This document shows, in pieces, positions 13,725-32,514 of a DNA stretch of 64,000 bases; positions within the stretch are counted from its first letter, which is position 1; every line of letters begins with the position of its first letter. The DNA comes from Zonotrichia leucophrys gambelii. Its lineage: Eukaryota; Chordata; Aves; Passeriformes; Passerellidae. The stretch lies in NCBI RefSeq assembly GCF_028769735.1, contig NC_088174.1, positions 2,625,501 to 2,689,500 on the forward strand. The letters are read 5' to 3'. The translations under genes were made by a program, and so were the position numbers. The notes under the pieces were generated by a model. The model was not told where the DNA came from. It ran no database searches and worked only from the letters and a program-made list of their open reading frames with translations.

Positions 13725-16700
13725 TGCTCAGGTATCCAATAATTATTTGTACATGGCTTTAATAAGGACTGTCAGAAACACCCATTCCTGGAAATGTTCT
13801 GTGTTTGAGAAATAACTGGGATGCCCAGTGCCCTGTGAGTTTAATCTAGGCCATCTAAAATGTCTTTCTGGTACATCACTCAGAATCAACCATTGGCAAT
13901 AGCATCAGCAACAATGGGATATTTCATTTGTAATTACATTAACAAACATAAAAATGCCTGATATAAAAGTTATCCTCTAAATAAGCTGTGTAATGCTTGC
14001 AGACTATTTAATACAAGCAGCATCTGTGATGCAGCACATACCTACAAAGTGTTAAACAGTGCTACTGTAGTAAAACTGTCAGCCTTGATTATTTAAAAGG
14101 TGTCTACCTGCAGGCTTTGCTTTCATTCCCTGTTGTTGTTAGTACATCCCACATGTCTGACCAGACTGGCCAATGCTCTGTTCATATTACACTTGGCCCC
14201 TGTTCCTCATTTATCAGGCACAGAGACAAAAGCTTGGCTTCCCCTTTCTGAACAACAAAGATTTATTCTTGATGGCATCCCTCTGCAGTCAAATAAAATC
14301 CTTGTATGCATTTCTCAACAAATCCACACCAATGCCATAAACTGACATGAATGTTACAGCCAAGACAATCACTACTTGTTCTGATAAAAGATGGGGATCC
14401 TGCAAGTGCTGCAGTTGATTTAACACATAATAGAGTTGACATTGCATGAGCCATAGTTTCCAAGCTCCCTTGCTCCCTCCTGTCCACCTCTTTCCTTCAA
14501 GTTTTTTCAGTTCTGCAGCCCCCATCTCATTGTGCACATCTGCAACTCTCATTTCACCTCATGTCTAGTCCGTATTAGTTCCTTGCATCACTGAAAGCAG
14601 GAATACTACCTAGTCAATCTCTGCAGCAGAGTTAAACAGTTTATGCAGCCTTCACACCGTGGCAGAAAAAATGTTTATGCAATTTTTGTGTTTCTATAAA
14701 ACATGAACATGCACGAAGTGATATGGGCTTATTGTCCCTGGTGGACTTGGGGAGTAAAATACTCTTAAATGTTCCAGAACCTGTCCTTTCACAACCACTA
14801 AAATAACTTGAAAGTTTAAAGGGAGCTCTGCCTGATTCAGCAGCTTTTAGCAAGAGTTTTTAAAAGCAAACATTAAAATAAATACAATCTAGATTACACT
14901 TGATGTGAACCTAAAGGTGAGATTTATATTGCTTATCCGTATGAATTAGACTAGACAAAATTTTAAATACCATTTTGCATGCCTCGGAGAGACAGAAAGA
15001 TAAAGATTTAATTTTCTCTGAATGGGCCATTACTAGCTGTGAAATTGCTCGCTGTTATCTACAGCAAAGCTCTTTGTGGTCTAGCTGTATTTGTTCTGCA
15101 TAATGAACAGAATGCCAGTGGTTTCCATCTCCATACAGCTCCTCACTCCGGGCACTCCACAGACACGGCTGACTACCTTTGCTAGTTAAAAATGGAGTTA
15201 CCAGAGGCAAAGAAGATTTAGCGGTCAAAACCCAAGTCTGCGGCAGAGTCAAGAATAGAATTTCAAGCTTCTAAACTATTCCCAAAGGCCTGGTTTAACC
15301 ACTACACAGCACTGCGCTGGCAGGGTGCAACCACAGGTCGAGCTCCGCGCCAGAGGGAGAAGCCGTCTCTGGTGCTGCGAGCTCCACGCGCGGTGCCGAG
15401 CATTTCCTTCCCATCCCCCAAAGCTTTACGGAGCTTTTCGTGTGTGTCACAAGAGAATAAATGCCTGAGACATTATCTGCCCATTCCAAGAGTTCAGAGA
15501 ATGTGTATGACATCATGGCCATGACTCCCCCACTAATCACATTATATGCTGTTTAACTTAACACTGCTAAGCTTTGTCTGATAACATTGTAAATACCATT
15601 TTATTGCAAATTAGATTATACAAACCTCCTCAGAGTTTAGGTCAGTTCTTGCGTGAGGTCCTTGTACCCCTTCCTCTCTACTACCCCAAATTGAATCATT
15701 TGGTGCCTAAACCGAGGCATTTCTACAGAAGGAAGCATGAGAAGAAACAATGGCTAAGTCGGCACTACAGATTGCAGTGAGTGGACAGAAGACTCCACAC
15801 ATCTGTTCTTTTTTTCTCTCTTTCCTTGGACTAAAATCAATAGGTTTTGTTTTTCCCTTGAAGCTGTCTGGATTTCATTACAATATTCCTGTGAGGTAGT
15901 GTATATCTGAGATCTATCATTTCCTTCTATGAAGCCTAAGATGAGTTACACCAGTTGGTAGCCACAGTGTTCTTCTCCTGGCCTTAAGGTTTCAGATTTG
16001 TTTACAAAGGAAGCTGCAGAAGTGTTATTTTATTTTAATTTTTTCATTTGATTCTGATTTTTCTAATGACAGAACCAGACTCAAACTACACTAAACCAAA
16101 GCCCCAGCATAATCTTCAAAGTCATTGCCACACTGATGCTCCCAAGTTTTTGAGTAGGATACTTGAATTTTCATATTTTGACTAATTTAATGCTGAGGGA
16201 GATATCTGAGAAATTTCTAACATTTTAGAAAACTTCAGCAACAGGATTTCCCAACACTACTGCATGAAAAGATGCCCCTCATCTTTTTCCCAAATTTTAT
16301 CAAGGCCATAAATAATTCATGCTATTAAAGCAGAAGTTTGAGAATCCAGACTTTGCTTGTTGCTCAGGACCCTACACATCCTCAGGGTAACTTCCTTGCA
16401 GGACATGGAGCTAAGGAATGCTAAGGGAAGCAAACACAATCCAGGTGACTGCTGAGACCAAAGCACAGCGAACACAATGCCAGTAAGGCACCAGTTAACT
16501 GTGCTCAAGACAGATCCTCATGTCCTTGAGCAAAGCACCTGGCTCCTGCATTCCTGCATGCTCCCATCTGGAGAAAGGCAACAGCAACGCTGCACAAACA
16601 CAGCAAAGGATGCTGTAAAATAAACATTTTGAGATCTCACATGAAACTCAGTCTACCAGAACTGTGATTACTAAATACTGCATTTATGAAAGGTTAAGGC

Positions 16701-17960
16701 TATAGAAACTGGGTTCTGTTAACTCCTGATTTCTCAGGACAGATTTTAAGGAAGCTCACGTTATGAAACTCAAGTGGCTCTCCTGAAAACAAACATTTCT
16801 GTGGGTGTCTTGGGATGCAAGCAGATCTGAGCTCTCTTTACTGTGTCCTCTCTATCCTTTGGCTGTTTGCAGAACTCATCACAAGTACACCTTACAGTGT
16901 TTTTCTCAGCCCATTCATTCCACTCTCCACAGAGATCTAGAGATGAAGCATCATGATTTGTGGGGCAGTTGGTTGCTTGACTGTGGAATTATTTCTGTAA
17001 CCAAGTTTGCAAAGTACCTAGATGCCTTTTTAATGCTGCATTTTAATTACCTGATTCATTAGAGAAAAGAACCAATTTTGTAAGGTATACTGAATTAATA
17101 CACAGAAAAGAATAATTACAGAATAATTATCAAATCAGGTTATTTGTGTTTTTCAAGTTTTTATGTGTGTTTTTATAAGCATGCTACACAAATTAACCCA
17201 GTACTGTACAAAGGAACTTGAGTAATGTTATTCACATGAACAGCAGTAGAGCTGGAATGCCTCACCAAAAATGCACAAACTGGAGCCTTTCAGCATAAGT
17301 AGGAGACAGGGTTTTTTTGTTTTACTTTATTTTTCCCTTTTTCGTCCCTCTATTCTTTATTTTAGGATGTCCCATCTAATCATCCACTTCTAGAATAGCC
17401 CTGAGTTCAGATTCCTAACTCCACCTCACACACCAATATATTTCAGTTTTAGTCTCCAGTGAGAGAAGCAGTGTCATCCCTAAAGACAGATACAGAGATA
17501 CTGGGCCAAAAGTCCCAAAGCAACTTGACCACAGAAAATTACAGCTTCTGTTCCACTGTGTAAATCTGTGCCTTGGTCTGAACAGTCACAGCACCAAGAG
17601 CTGCCTAAGGCATTGAAAAGACAGTCCCAGGTGAAAAGGTGATAGCAAGAAAACTCAGTGAATCTTTGTACTGATGTTCAATGCAGACACCTACAGCTCT
17701 TCTGCAAGGAGAATGAATTTAAGGCAGCAGCACAGATGAAAATAACACAATATTATGAGGATTAACTGATGATCCCCACAGGTATCCCATGGGAAATTGC
17801 CAGGCCATTAACTTTGGTATGAAATGCAGGTCATGAACAAGCCTTACTGCAAGAATGAGAGAATAAGTGACATAACTGGTGATCATGACCAAGAGAAAGA
17901 AATGTTTGACGTCAGGAATGTGGGAGCTCCCTATAGACTCAGAACAGGGTCTGTGATGTG
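13725..17960. other. Gene-free flank upstream of FGF16, part 3
   Basis: No coding exon was recognised. Most is AT-rich and unremarkable. A patch at about 15,290-15,410 stands out for several CpG dinucleotides (GCGCTGG, GGTCGAGC, CCGCGCC, CCACGCGCGG) in a CpG-poor background. Low-repeat sequence with TAAT cores precedes it at 14,900-15,250. This could be a distal element; the sequence alone cannot decide. Confidence 0.45.
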
Positions 17961-17969
17961 TCTCCTGCT

Positions 17970-18905
17970 GCTTCACAATCCATAAATGATCTGGAAATGC
18001 TGTGGGTAGGTGGCTAATGATACAAAGCCAGTAGGTGTTAAAATAGCAAATTTAACTCTAAGTCCATGGATAAAAAATAATGGATAAAAAAGGAAAAAGC
18101 CATTCTTGCCATACTTTAAATCCTCTATTACCAGTAATGAAAGAAATCTTGGAGAAGTGGATCATTGTCCAAAAAGACCAGCACAGTGTCAGCTGTAAGC
18201 ATTTGGGGAAAACTATCCTGTTAGGAATTTTTAGAAGAATGAGAACAAAGCAGAAAATGGTATTATTCCTCTGAATAAACCCACAGTATGCCCATCTCTT
18301 CAATACTGAGCACAGTTTTAGTAACTGGGGAAATACAAAGCCACAGAAAGGGCAAGAAGCATAATGTACCAAAGCTGCACATGAGGTGTTAGAAAGCCTT
18401 AGCACAAGGAAAACCTAAGCAAGCCAGAGCCTTTCAACATGGAAAACAAGGATAATAACAATCAAGTTCTAGACAAGCTCTTACAGCACAGAAAAGGTAA
18501 ACAGCAATGATTATTTTAAAGTATTCTTAACAGAAATAATAGGGAACCAACTCAAACTGGCAGGCAGCAAGCGGGTTCAAAAGCAAACAGAAGGAAGTTC
18601 ATTTTCACACAATGCCTAATGATGTTGTGGAACTCATTGCCACGGGATGTTATGGCAGCCAAAAATACAAGTGGGTTTTTAAAAAAAAAGATTAGACAAT
18701 TTTATGGAAAAAGGTCCATCAAGGAATATCAACAACAATGATACAGCTGCAGCCTCCAGCTCAGGAAGGTCTCTAAACCAGAAACCACTGGAAGCTGGGA
18801 GGGTTTACCAAAGGAAGTATCACTCCATACTCGTCCTGTTTTCCATATACAAGTTATTAGCCATTATCAAGAGCAGGATATGGGGCTAGACAGAACCTTG
18901 CTGTG
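17970..18905 (+). mobile_element. Old CR1/L3-like LINE 3' region
   Basis: An ordered series of short matches follows the 3' region of old amniote CR1/L3-type elements as I remember it. These are AATGATCTGGAAATG near 17,984, a TGATACAAAG near 18,018, CCACAGTATGCCCATCTCTT near 18,280, AACAGAAGGAAGTTCATTTT near 18,586, GTGGAACTCATTGCCA near 18,625, GGTCCATCAAGGAATATC near 18,713, and a terminal ATATGGGGCTAGACAGAACC at 18,879. It is highly diverged with no intact frame. The ends are approximate. Confidence 0.6.
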
Positions 18906-21900
18906 ACTCTTTTTTGTATTTGACTAATACTCACTGATGCAAATATAAACACACACCCCACCATGGTCACGGATAATTCCATAAGAAGCTGCTACAGTTA
19001 AAAGGTGCACACTTAGAAGAGTAACATTTTAAAGGACAGCATTTTTTATTTGAGGAGGACCAGAACCAGTTCTTGCATTTAATTTCATGCATTCTGTATT
19101 TTCCAGAGAGGAGCTGCAGTTGTTTTTATTCCCCAATTACAGCAAAAGAGGCAAGCTCCAATTGAGAACCAGCTCCAAATGTCAGCTGCTGGGCCTAATG
19201 ACTCAGTGGCCTTGTAATTCTAGCTCAAATCCCCAGAAAAAAGTTACAAGTGGAGACAACAGTATTATGCACCACTTTACCCCAAGAAAGGAGCCTTCCC
19301 CATTCCTCAGTCAGCATCCAACACTTGGAGATGTATTAACATGAATAATTTGAGTCAGGATTCAAACCTGTCCTCAGCCATGCCAAGGAACCTGCAATTT
19401 TCAAGAAGGACAGAACCATGGCAAAATAACTTACCTGAGGGTCAGCAAAGCTCCCCTGTTCATTTACACATTATGTTCATTTGCACATATTTGTCCCTGA
19501 CTTGTTCCCCTAAAGACTGCAAATCTCAGTTACAACAATCCTCTCCAAACAAGAGTTTTCATGAGCCAGAGTTGAGCCAGAACAGTTCTGCTTTTTACTG
19601 TTAATCCATACTGGGATAATTAAAACAAACAGATGCATGTTTGACACCAAAATACCAATAACTGGAAGAGCTGAGTACTTCCTCTTTTGAAAGTCACATC
19701 ATTTATCTAGGCATCTGATTCCAAGACCCAGGTAGGCAAGTTCAGACCTTTATCCCTTAGACTCTTACCTTCATTCTGTGACCAATTCTAAACATGTGAA
19801 AACCCCATATTTTACACCTAGTTCTATACCTTGATGGAGATTCTGTTGCCTTCCAGTAGGAATCCTTCCACAAGGCAGAGCAGTGAGATTCCTCAGGTCA
19901 AGCACTCAGGTTTGTCACAGGCTTCTTAACTCAGTATCCAGCCCAAACAGGGTCTGTGGCCTGGAAGTGGTGCTGCAAAAATGATAATAATAATAGTAGC
20001 TTAAGTAAAACCAATCAAAGATAAAAGCCAATAAGCCATCCTCTGCTCCCCTTAAGAAAATTTGTTTATTCACCCCCTCACAAAGGAGATTGCCCTGTTT
20101 ATCTGCCCGGAGAGCTCAGACATTCCTTGCATGTGCAGCACAGATGGTCACCACACCACAAAAGGCAGAAAGGCTCACAGTGGACGTGTCTGGTTTCTGG
20201 ATATACAGAAACCTGGTCAGAGCTTCTGCTCCAGCAGGGCTGCTATGCATCCAAAATCCCAAACAAATGCAGAAAGCCATCAATATCCTTTGGACAACAG
20301 CTCTTGGTGGAAAAGGAGACCATCCAGGGAAAAGGAGCTGAACAGTGACCTTGGTTGTGTCTTAATTAATTAGTGTACATAGATTGTTGTAAGATCCCAA
20401 GGTGGGAAGTGCTAAGGAAGCAGAAGTATTATTTGTTAAAGCTCAAGGCTCTGTTGTTTCTTTTCCTCAGATATTCTTCACGTCTGTTTTTGCATTCATG
20501 GCCATTGCTACTTCAAATTATTTCAGCTGTCTTGCTCTTTTCTGTACCACATGGAATAGCCCCAGGCAGAGGATATGCAGTATCTAGTAGCTCAGATACT
20601 GGCTTGGCTCATTGCAGTTATTTATCTTATTCTTTTCTAATTTATTTACTGTTCGGATCCCAGTCCTGCTCTTCCTTTGATTTTATAGCCAGACACCAAA
20701 TGTGGCTACTCTCCATGGACAGAAATTACTCTGACAGTAAATGCCATTAATATTTTTACTACCTCACTAAGTACACTTCTACAGCATGTGGAAGGAGTCT
20801 GCAAGGTCTGTTTTAGGAAACTGGGTATAAAAATCATTAGTAATTATTCTGAAAACTGAAAGAGCAGTTTGGCAGTAGCCATTTTAGTTCTCAAGGTGGG
20901 CAATACAAACTGTAATCAAAGAATAAACTTGGGGAACTGAAAATCAACTGAAACAAAGCTGAGCAGAAAGGTAATTTTGTAACACTCTTATGTTCAGTGA
21001 CACAAACTGTGCATAAGTTTTTGTCCTCCTTTTAGAAATTACTGAGTGCAGAACTGTGTTCTATGTCATAGATAAAAAAATCACTGAGCTTGTTTCTGCT
21101 TTTGGAGGAGTCATTCTAGCTTTCAGTACTTAAAATACATCCCTCCTTCTCTTCAAAAACACAGGGCACAAATCTCTGCTTTTTTCCTCAGCTTAGTAAA
21201 AACATAAATAAACCAGGAAATTAAAGACAAAAAGAAAAAGAAAAAAAGAAAGATGAGAAAGATACCTTTTCCACATCCTGTTGTGCCTAAATAGAACATG
21301 TTGTAGCAGCATGTAGGATTTCTCAATAAAATGTATCGCGGGACACTTCAAAAGCTGACCATAATCAGGAGAGTTAAGTGAGGAATGCCTGCTTGGATGG
21401 GGGATTGTGCTGCTTTTGTTATACATTAGTTAAGCACGAAGGTTTGTGGGTTTTTACTTTATCTTGGATTTTACTGTAGTGTAATTGAACTCTGTTACCT
21501 TTTTCAGTTTCCTAAGTGTTCCACTAAGTGCTTGTGTGGATTTGGGTTTAAGGATATTGTAGACAGATCCAGAGGAGATTGAAGTCAGTGGCAGAGGCCT
21601 CTGCAGAGTTTGGCTAGTCCTGCCCTGCGGAAACTAGGTCTTCCTTCTTCCTAATCCCCCTGGGATCAGCCCTCAGACATGTGCAGAAATAAGGATTCCA
21701 AACCATGAATTTGCTATGGATCCACAGGCAAACCTCACACTTACATCAGCAAAACCAGGTTTCACAGAAAAGTGTCTTTGATTGTAATAGGATCATTCAC
21801 TTTACATTAATCTTATGCATTAAATTCATAGCCTTTACAGGATTACATCCCTAAGAGTAATTCCAGGTTTGGGGTATCCTGTCAGTTGTGTCTGGCCCCT

Positions 21901-22375
21901 CCCCATCTTGGACCTCTGTCAGTTTCACCAAAACACAATTTATTTCCTTCAGTTACCTCATCACACCTGAATCTTCATACAGATACTACAGCAATAAAAC
22001 CGTAATTTTTGCATTGGGATGCTTGAACTCCTCAGACAGTGGTATCTCCATGTAACCAAACATGATAAACAAATGGTCAACAAACTCACTTCGGTAGATT
22101 TTACTACCTCTGAAACAGCCTATACTTCTATAAAAAAACAAGTTTTTTAAGGCTTCATGTGTCAAATTCTGCATCAATGCCCCTATAATGGCCACAGCTC
22201 TGACAGAAAAACCACCCCAAACCCCATTTAAAAACCAGGCTCCTCATCCACTGCAGACACATGACAGGCGTGTCACATCCCTGGATCACAATTTCCTTCA
22301 CGTCTTCACAAGAGAACGCTGCCTGGGGCTGGGGGAAAGGACCTGCAAGCAGGGACCATTTTAACCCTCCCTCTG
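18906..22375. other. Gene-free flank upstream of FGF16, part 4
   Basis: No recognised exon or strong repeat. An AAG/AAAAAG purine run lies near 21,225-21,252 and a TAA-type microsatellite near 19,982-20,000. The open frames near 20,062-20,750 are overlapping and lack recognisable domains, so I treat them as chance. Confidence 0.5.
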
Positions 22376-22383
22376 GGGTGATG

Positions 22384-23760
22384 TGGGGAGCAGCACCTTA
22401 CTGAGGGGAAGAGACCTGCTGAGGGGAGACCCAGCATGGCGGGAACCCAGCTGAGGGCAGACCCAGCATGGCGGGAACCCGGCTGAGGGGAGACCCAGCA
22501 TGGCGGGAGAGACCCACCATGGCGGGAACCCGGCTGAGGGGAGACCCAGCATGGCAGGAACCCAGCTGAGGGGAGACCTGCCATGGCGGGAACCCAGCTG
22601 AGGGGAGACCCACCATGGAAGGAACCTGGCTGAGAGGGAGAGACCCACCATGGCGGGAACCCAGCTGAGGGAGAGAGACCGGCCATGGCAGGAACGCAGC
22701 TGAGGGGGGGAGACCCAGCATGGCGGGAACCCGGCTGAGGGGAGACCCAGCATGGCGGGAACCCGGCTGTGGGGGAGAGATTTTGTCCCCATGGCAGGAG
22801 GAATCCACTGTGAGAGAGACCCTCTCCAAGCTGAGAGACCTGCTGAGGGAAGACCCGTCATGGCAGAAACCTCCTGATCGGAAGAGACTTTCTGAGGGGA
22901 GAAGCATGCTAAGGGGAGATCCACCATGGCGGGAACACTCTGAGGGGGAATCTACTGTGGGGGAGACACATTGTGGGAAGACTCACCATGGGATACACTT
23001 GCTGAGGAAGAAACCGGCTAAGGGGAGAGACTCTCAGGGGAGACCCACAATGGTGGGGTAAGAGCACATCCATAGTGTGGGAGACACTCTCTGAGGGGAG
23101 AGACCTGCCATGGCAGGAACCCCCTGAGCAGGAATCTACTTGTGAGGAGACACCCATTGGAGGGGTGGTCTATTGACCATGGGAGAGACTTGCCAAGGGA
23201 AGAGATGCACTGAGGGGCAACTCACAATAGGGGGAACACACTGAGGTGGAGATCATTTCTGAGGGGGGAGACTCGCTGAGGGAAGACTCGCCATGGCGGA
23301 GACCCTCTGAGGGAGAATCCATAGCGGGAAGATACTCTCTGAGGGGAGAGACCCATTATGGCGGGAACCCACTGAGAGCATATCCACAGTAGGGCAGACA
23401 CTCTCCAAGGGGAAGGACCTGCTGAGAGCTTAGATCTGCCATGGGATGGACTTTCTGAGGAAAGAGACCTGATGAGGGGTCCCACTGAGGTGGGAACCCC
23501 CTGAAGGAAAATCCACTGGGGAGAGACTTTCTCAAGTGACGGACCTGCTGAGTTCTCTTCCACCACATGGTAGACTTGCTGAGAAGAGACCTACTGAGAG
23601 AAGTTCCGAGAGAAGATTTGATGGAGAAGAGATCCGCTAAGAGGAGAGACATACTGCAGAGAGATCTGCTGAAGTAAGAGACCAGATAAGGGAACAAACC
23701 CGCTGAGATGAGGGGGACCTGCTGAGGGGAGGGAGGAGGATACCCGTGGGGCAGACCCGC
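22384..23760 (+). repeat. Tandem array of ~32-bp ATGGCGGGAA unit
   Basis: From 22,384 to about 22,780 the unit ATGGCGGGAACCC(A/G)GCTG AGGGGAGACCCA(G/C)C repeats head to tail. Rightwards to 23,760 it decays into related blocks such as GAGAGACCTGCTGAGGGGA and ATGGCAGGAAC. The unit carries ATGGCGG (core of the YY1 motif) overlapping GGCGGGAA (an E2F-type motif). It lies immediately upstream of the FGF16 CpG island. Overlapping minus-strand open frames across it are proline/serine-rich products of the repeat. Function is inference; it may be an inert minisatellite. Confidence 0.85.
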
Positions 23761-24898
23761 TGAAGTGGGCATCACTGATGCCTCAGCTCTGCCCGCTGAT
23801 GCCAGCTGGGGAAGCCGCTGCAGCAGAGAGGGCTGGTGGCTTGAGGGCAGTTTTGGGTGCTTGCGGTTATTTGTTTGTGGGGTCTCCGTCCCCTGGCGTG
23901 GCACGGCAGAGGGCGCGGGCGACACCCCGCTCCAGGGACACAACAATCCCAGCCCCGGGCCCACCTGGGCACCCTCACTGGGCCCAGCGCCCCGGGGCGG
24001 CGCGGCGCGAGCAGCAGCGCCGCCTGCCGGGCAGGGCGAGGGCGCTCCCTGCCCTGGGTCCCTCCCGGCCCGTCTGTGCCCGCTTCCCGCCGGTTCCCCC
24101 GCTCCGCTCCGCTCCGCCCCGCCCGGCTCCGTCTGTCTGCAGCGCGGCCGCAGCTGCCGGCACAGATACGGTGTCGGCGGGCCGGGAGAGCGCGGAAACA
24201 CCTGTTTCCAACATGGGGAAGGTGGGGAGGGAGAGCGAGCGGTACTGCCCGGCCCCGCCGCCGGTTCCCTCCCCTCCCGGCGGCTGTAACCCGGCCGTAT
24301 AGCCCGTGGGATCGGCTTTCAGAAAGATCGTATTCCGTTTTTACACGTTCGGCTGAAAAACGCGTCTCGACCCTCTCCTCACGTGTTGTGTTTTTCCACC
24401 GTGTCCGTTCCGGGGGGTGGCGGGTGGGGGGCACGCTCGGGGCTGAGGCGGTGGCGGCACCGACGGACCTGGGGCTTCCGACAGCCCCGGGGCCACCGAC
24501 CCACCCGGGGGCTCCGACCGTCCCGGCCCGTGCGGGGTCTGGGGTCGCGGCTGCGGGGCCGAGCAGGGCCGGGATCGGGGCCGGGGCTGCCGGCGGTGCG
24601 GGAGCGGGTGCGTGCGGGGGCTCCATGATTTCATCGTCGGCTGGCGGGGACCTGCCAAGAGCTGTTACGCCTCACTGCGATGTGTAGCTTTTTCCTGCCA
24701 TTTCTTTCATAATAAAAGAGGGAGTGAAGCGGGCTCTTTTTTTTTTCTTTTTTTTTTTTCCCCATTTTTTTAACAGGAAAAAAAAAAAGCCAAATGCATC
24801 AGAGAAGGGGGGGAGGGAAGCAATAGCCAAAGGGGATGCCAGTGAGGTGTGGCTTGCATTTAAATATCCAATATGTCAATGTAAGGGGAGTGTGTACG

Positions 24899-24907
24899 TA
24901 TATAAAG
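24899..24907 (+). promoter_or_regulatory. FGF16: TATA box of FGF16
   Basis: TATATAAAG is placed about 160 bases upstream of the FGF16 start codon and in the right orientation. A TATA box normally sets transcription 25-30 bases downstream, so the start site is expected near 24,930, giving a leader of about 135 bases. The AT-rich block TTTAAATATCCAATATG just upstream (about 24,860-24,876) stands out in the island and may also bind factors. Confidence 0.6.
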
Positions 24908-24945
24908 TGCAGTTCGCATCCGACGGCGGGACACTGGATCCAGCG

Positions 24946-25020
24946 ATGGGAGGCGCGGGCGGCGCGGGGCCGGGCCGGGGCCGGCAGCGCGGGGCCGGGC
25001 GGCCGCAGCCCGCGCTCTGA
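24946..25020 (+). other. Upstream ORF in FGF16 5' leader
   Basis: An ATG at 24,946, in the leader predicted from the TATA box, opens a 24-codon frame of glycine, alanine, arginine and proline. It ends at TGA 25,018-25,020, 45 bases before the FGF16 start. Its context (CAGCGATGG: G at -3 and +4) is favourable. If the transcript start is right, it would be translated first and could dampen FGF16 translation. The peptide itself looks like translated GC-rich leader and is unlikely to be functional. Confidence 0.45.
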
Positions 25021-25065
25021 GCGGCCGCTCTGCCCGCGCCCCCGGGGCCGCTCCGCTCCGCGCCC

Positions 25066-25342
25066 ATGGCCGAGGTGGGTGGCTTCCTGGGCGCGCTGGA
25101 CCCCGACCTGCACGGCTTTCCCCCCGCGCTGGGCGCCGGGCTGCCCCTCGCTGACTCCCCCGGCTTCCTCAACGAGCGCCTGGGGCAGATCGAGGGGCGG
25201 CTGCAGCGGGGCTCCCCCACCGACTTCGCTCACCTCAAGGGCATCCTGCGGCGGCGGCAGCTCTACTGCCGCACCGGCTTCCACCTGGAGATCTTCCCCA
25301 ACGGCACGGTGCAGGGCACCCGGCAGGACCACAGCCGCTTCG
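25066..25342 (+). CDS. FGF16: FGF16 coding exon 1
   Basis: This exon encodes residues 1-92 and the first base of codon 93. The start is ATG 25,066 in a CCCATGG context, chosen because the protein begins MAEVGG as in known FGF16. Visible features are the subfamily signature [19 protein letters not shown] (about 27-45), the [15 protein letters not shown] strand of the beta-trefoil (57-71) with conserved Cys68, and the NGT glycosylation sequon at Asn79. There is no cleavable N-terminal signal peptide; this subfamily is secreted through an uncleaved signal. The N-terminal 25 residues are richer in Gly/Ala/Pro than in mammals. The donor is CG|GTAAGG. Confidence 0.96.
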
Positions 25343-31764
<6,422 letters not shown>

Positions 31765-32514
31765 TAAATGAAATACAGGAAATTGGGTTTGTGGGAGCCC
31801 CCAGTGGTGCCCAGCCCCCAGACATCACACTGAGGTTTTGCCTTTCAGAAATGGTGTGGCAATGGCCAGGTAAAGGCAGGGGGACATTTAGCAAAAGCCA
31901 TGTTTGTTAATGTGTTTTCCCAGCCTGAGTAACACATCAGTTGTGTTCACCTCTCATGGTCTGGTTTGCACCTATCTACAGGTCTTGTCTTTGTGTTACG
32001 GCTCTTTAACCAACAGAAGCTGAAATTGTAGCCTGAGTGTTACTGTAAAATTCTCTGTAACTCCTTTTAGGAGTTTAGGGCTGCTGTTCATGGTTTCCTA
32101 GAAGTGCCATTTTAGGCTAAAATTTTCCATGTTTTGACTAAAAACCCCAAGTGTAAACTCGTTAAGTGTTATGACTTGCAGTCAAAATGCCAGGTTTTAA
32201 CAGCTGGGCAGAGGTGCTTCCTACAGGTTAATTTAACTCAGTTCCTAATTATTTAGCTCAATTAAGGGTGGATCACAGTAAAAATAAAATTAAATCAAAT
32301 AAACCAGTTTTAAACCAAAGCAGAAGGCAGCACTTCCTCTCACCATCAGATAAGCTTCAGTGTACAAGTTAAAACTCATGTACTCTGCATACACAGAAGC
32401 TGTAAGGAAACCTTTGACTGGCAAACCACGAGTTTAGCTCATTTTTCCTTGTCCCATTTCCACCTGAGACTGCCACAGACCTTCCACCATTTAAGACACA
32501 GCTGCTGATGTTTG

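Noticed and set aside
22306..22927. Overlapping minus-strand open frames of 126-188 codons, rich in Pro, Ser, Trp and Gly
   Set aside because: They are translations of the tandem repeat in three phases at once, with the same short peptide motif recurring. There is no domain, no promoter and no splice evidence.
23356..24687. Several 170-284 codon open frames on both strands in the CpG island
   Set aside because: Long open frames are expected where stop codons are rare because of high GC. They overlap each other in opposite strands and phases and are rich in Ala, Gly, Pro and Arg with no recognisable family.
24799..25332. 177-codon minus-strand frame antisense to FGF16 exon 1
   Set aside because: It is the shadow of the conserved FGF16 coding exon on the opposite strand.
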